In this document: in pieces, positions 62,148 to 64,000 of the stretch
Layout: each line of letters opens with the position of its first letter
How positions within the stretch are numbered: the stretch's first letter is position 1
Source of the DNA: an uncultured Bacteroidales bacterium
GTDB lineage: Bacteria; Bacteroidota; Bacteroidia; Bacteroidales; WCHB1-69
Reading direction: 5' to 3'
Length of the DNA: 64,000 bases
Assembly (NCBI GenBank): GCA_946186495.1
Contig: CAMHNQ010000001.1
Coordinates: 1 to 64,000, forward strand
Position numbers and translations under genes: made by a program
The notes under the pieces: generated by a model
Told to the model about the DNA's origin: nothing
The model's database searches: none
What the model saw: only the letters and a program-made list of their open reading frames with translations

Positions 62148-63965
62148 TTACTTCTTCACGAATTTCGTGGTCACACTGAACTTTCCGTCGCTCAGACGCA
62201 GGAAGTAGCTGCCCGAGGAGAGTTGTCCGACATTAAGGGTGAGCTGGTTGTCGGAAACCGGTTGAGACAGGACGAGTCTGCCGTTCAGGTCATAGACAGC
62301 CATTTGGGTCACTTGGAATTGGTCGGTGCGGAGAGAGACCGTCAGGCGGTCGGCGGCCGGGTTGGGGTAAACATCCAAGTCGTTTTCGTTGAGATAGTTC
62401 GGGACATCCGTGCCGAGATCAAAGCCGGTGCGCGGAATCAGGTAGTACTCGCCGTATGAGATTTTGTTGACCCCGGTCAGGTTAGTCGGCTGGGAGGGGA
62501 TCTGCTCGCCGGTGAGTCCCTCTATGTTGTAGAAGTGAATCCAGAGGCCGTTTCCGGTCTGTCCGTTTTGGGTCAGCGTGTATTTCTTTCCGTTTTCGAA
62601 CATATTGGATGTGAGCGGGTTGATCTTGGCCGTCTCCATGCGGATAAGCTCGCACTGGTGTGCGTTCATGTATTCCACGTTTTGAAGCTCCGCCAGGGTG
62701 ACCGTCAGCGGGGCGACATCATTATAAATGGATAAGGCCGGAGCGTTGTAGTCTTCCGTCACGGCGAACTGCAGCAGTCCGTAATAATCGGTGAGGGTGC
62801 CGTAGAGGCCAGTGATCTCGTCGCCGGTTTCCAAGGAGGTGGTGATTTTGCCGTTGGGGTCGTCAATCACGATGGCGCCCGTCGCGTCCTGGATGAAGAT
62901 CTGGTGGCGATAGGAGTCGTTGATGCCGGTGACGATGACGTTGCCCGTGAGCTTGTAAACATCGTTGCCGAAGTGGGTTCCGTTGATGTCCAGGGCGTCG
63001 GTCCACTTGGCGCGTAAGGCGGCGATGTTGGCCACTTGGAATTCCTCGCTCACGCCGTAGGTGAAGGCCAGTGTGTCAGGGGACATGACGTTGCCGGTCA
63101 CATCCGCCACGTTGTTGACGACCAGGGTGTAGGCTATGCCTTCGGACAGGGCGGGCGAGAAGGTCAGGGTGACTTGGTTGCCCGACAACGTGGCGGCGGA
63201 GATGCCGGCCCCGTTGTCAATCTGATAGTTGGCGGTGTTCTGCGCCGTGGCCGCGTCAAGCCCCTCGTTGAAGTTGAGTTTCATCGTGGTGGCGCTCTCC
63301 ACGGAATGGGAGGTGATGACCGGCGCGTAAACGTCCGGACCGCTCATGTTGGCACGGAACACCACGTTGTCGATACGGTTGTTGCCGGATCCGGAGGTGC
63401 AACCGTCAACGCTGAGCCTGATGTAAACGACGGCAGCGTCATTGAGGGCCACGACGGAAGAAAGGCTCACTTCGCGGAGCGTGTAGGTGGTCACATTCGT
63501 GCCGGTGAGGGTCTGCAGCTCCGTAAAGTTCACGCCATCAGTGCTGTAGGACCAAGTCTCGCTGCTGAACCCCGTGGCCGTGCCCCGTTGCGCGTAGGAG
63601 AGCATCAGGTTCTGGTAGCCGGTTGTGGAGAACTTGAAGACGACACCCTTGCCGTTCGCCGTCGTGTTCACGATGGCCAAGTCCTTGGTGGCGACCGCTT
63701 CGTCACGCGGGTCGTTGAGGGTGGATCCGTTGAAGGCGTTGATCTCAGGACTGGGTCCGTTGTTCAGGTCGTCGGAACCGTTCGTGCCGTCGGCATAGAG
63801 GGTGCCGGCACCCCATGCCGGGTTCGAGGCAATCACTTTGGCCGTGTTCGAGGCCCCGGAATTGTTGCCTGTCAGGTCGTCAAACGTCCAGGCACACACA
63901 ATCTCCTGCCCGAAACCGAATGAAACGAACAGGATACTTAACAATAGTAAACTGACTTTTTTCAT
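62148..63965 (-). CDS. Secreted T9SS-cargo protein with Ig-like and DUF5689-like domains
   Basis: A 605-residue secreted protein. Signal peptide MKKVSLLLLSILFVSFGFGQ, an N-terminal beta-sandwich (about 20-210), a SbsA-type Ig-like domain (about 215-305: PVITSHSVESATTMKLNFNE), and an OB-like DUF5689-type domain (about 310-500: IFIQDATGAIVIDDPNG, DYYGLLQFAV). It ends with a type A sorting tail, VYPNPAADRLTVSL to SSGSYFLRLSDGKFSVTTKF, that directs export by type IX secretion and removal or anchoring at the surface. Possibly binds glycans or nucleic acid; no catalytic motif seen. Its promoter would lie past the window end. Confidence 0.88.
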   Translation of the reverse strand: MKKVSLLLLSILFVSFGFGQEIVCAWTFDDLTGNNSGASNTAKVIASNPAWGAGTLYADGTNGSDDLNNGPSPEINAFNGSTLNDPRDEAVATKDLAIVNTTANGKGVVFKFSTTGYQNLMLSYAQRGTATGFSSETWSYSTDGVNFTELQTLTGTNVTTYTLREVSLSSVVALNDAAVVYIRLSVDGCTSGSGNNRIDNVVFRANMSGPDVYAPVITSHSVESATTMKLNFNEGLDAATAQNTANYQIDNGAGISAATLSGNQVTLTFSPALSEGIAYTLVVNNVADVTGNVMSPDTLAFTYGVSEEFQVANIAALRAKWTDALDINGTHFGNDVYKLTGNVIVTGINDSYRHQIFIQDATGAIVIDDPNGKITTSLETGDEITGLYGTLTDYYGLLQFAVTEDYNAPALSIYNDVAPLTVTLAELQNVEYMNAHQCELIRMETAKINPLTSNMFENGKKYTLTQNGQTGNGLWIHFYNIEGLTGEQIPSQPTNLTGVNKISYGEYYLIPRTGFDLGTDVPNYLNENDLDVYPNPAADRLTVSLRTDQFQVTQMAVYDLNGRLVLSQPVSDNQLTLNVGQLSSGSYFLRLSDGKFSVTTKFVKK

Positions 63966-64000
63966 ATTTGATGCGTTTTAATTAAGAAATATCTGTTAAT

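Overview
The window is a chromosomal piece of a Bacteroidota genome, most likely order Bacteroidales. Evidence: most genes follow a Bacteroidota-type -7 box (TAnnTTTG, usually TATTTTTGC), Shine-Dalgarno sequences are mostly absent, and there is a PorV/PorQ-type outer-membrane protein, a protein with a type IX secretion (T9SS) sorting tail, a bS22/mS38-like mini ribosomal protein, DUF349, DUF2147 and DUF4878 families and a short-form adenylate kinase. Most of the window is GC-rich housekeeping DNA; AT-richer accessory islands lie at 1-8000 and 37200-39600, and a small transposon relic lies at about 43000. No rRNA, tRNA or CRISPR array was seen.

Layout. (1) 12-7999, minus strand: a defence operon of a phospholipase D-SNF2 helicase fusion, a very large Eco57I-like DNA methyltransferase and a TIR-domain protein whose C-terminus is frameshifted. 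The methyltransferase carries an AT-rich block at its target-recognition domain, as if that part had been exchanged. (2) 8316-10465, minus: small oxidoreductases and an NTF2-like protein. (3) 10733-20727: Omp85-like outer-membrane protein, folC, mfd, a divergent greA-like gene, adk, dxr and a ROK sugar kinase. (4) 20866-36704: DUF349, DUF2147, Hsp15-like, PrsW, lipoproteins, aminopeptidase P, a KamB-like P-loop protein, lipid kinase, nuclease-like hydrolase, polyprenol-phosphate mannosyltransferase, RNA methyltransferase, PorV/PorQ, deoC, HU, a bS22-like peptide, RNase G, followed by recX.

(5) 37406-39559: the most unusual region. A lipoprotein with a FISUMP-type domain has at its C-terminus a region resembling the variable repeat of a diversity-generating retroelement (DGR). 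It is followed by a long composite inverted repeat and then by a broken reverse transcriptase. The reverse transcriptase begins with a MutS-domain-I-like segment, has lost its central palm, and changes frame just before the catalytic YVDD motif. No template repeat is visible. I read this as a decayed DGR whose target is frozen in its last diversified form.

(6) 39597-42907: anchored non-specific nuclease, and an SGNH-like/MBOAT pair for envelope acylation. (7) 42988-43224: a 237-bp element with 26-bp perfect terminal inverted repeats and a fragment of an ISAs1-type transposase start. (8) 43335-57071: transglutaminase-like protein, a proline-isomerase/dut/TPR operon, a CapD-like sugar-nucleotide enzyme, a VOC protein paired with an HdrC-like ferredoxin, a MORN-repeat protein with a LytTR-like tail, a MATE exporter and mscL. 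(9) 57161-63965: glycosyltransferase, ftsE, gyrB, fabG and a T9SS cargo protein.

All coordinates, motifs and repeats were read by eye. Family names are from recognition of motifs and gene context, without database searches.
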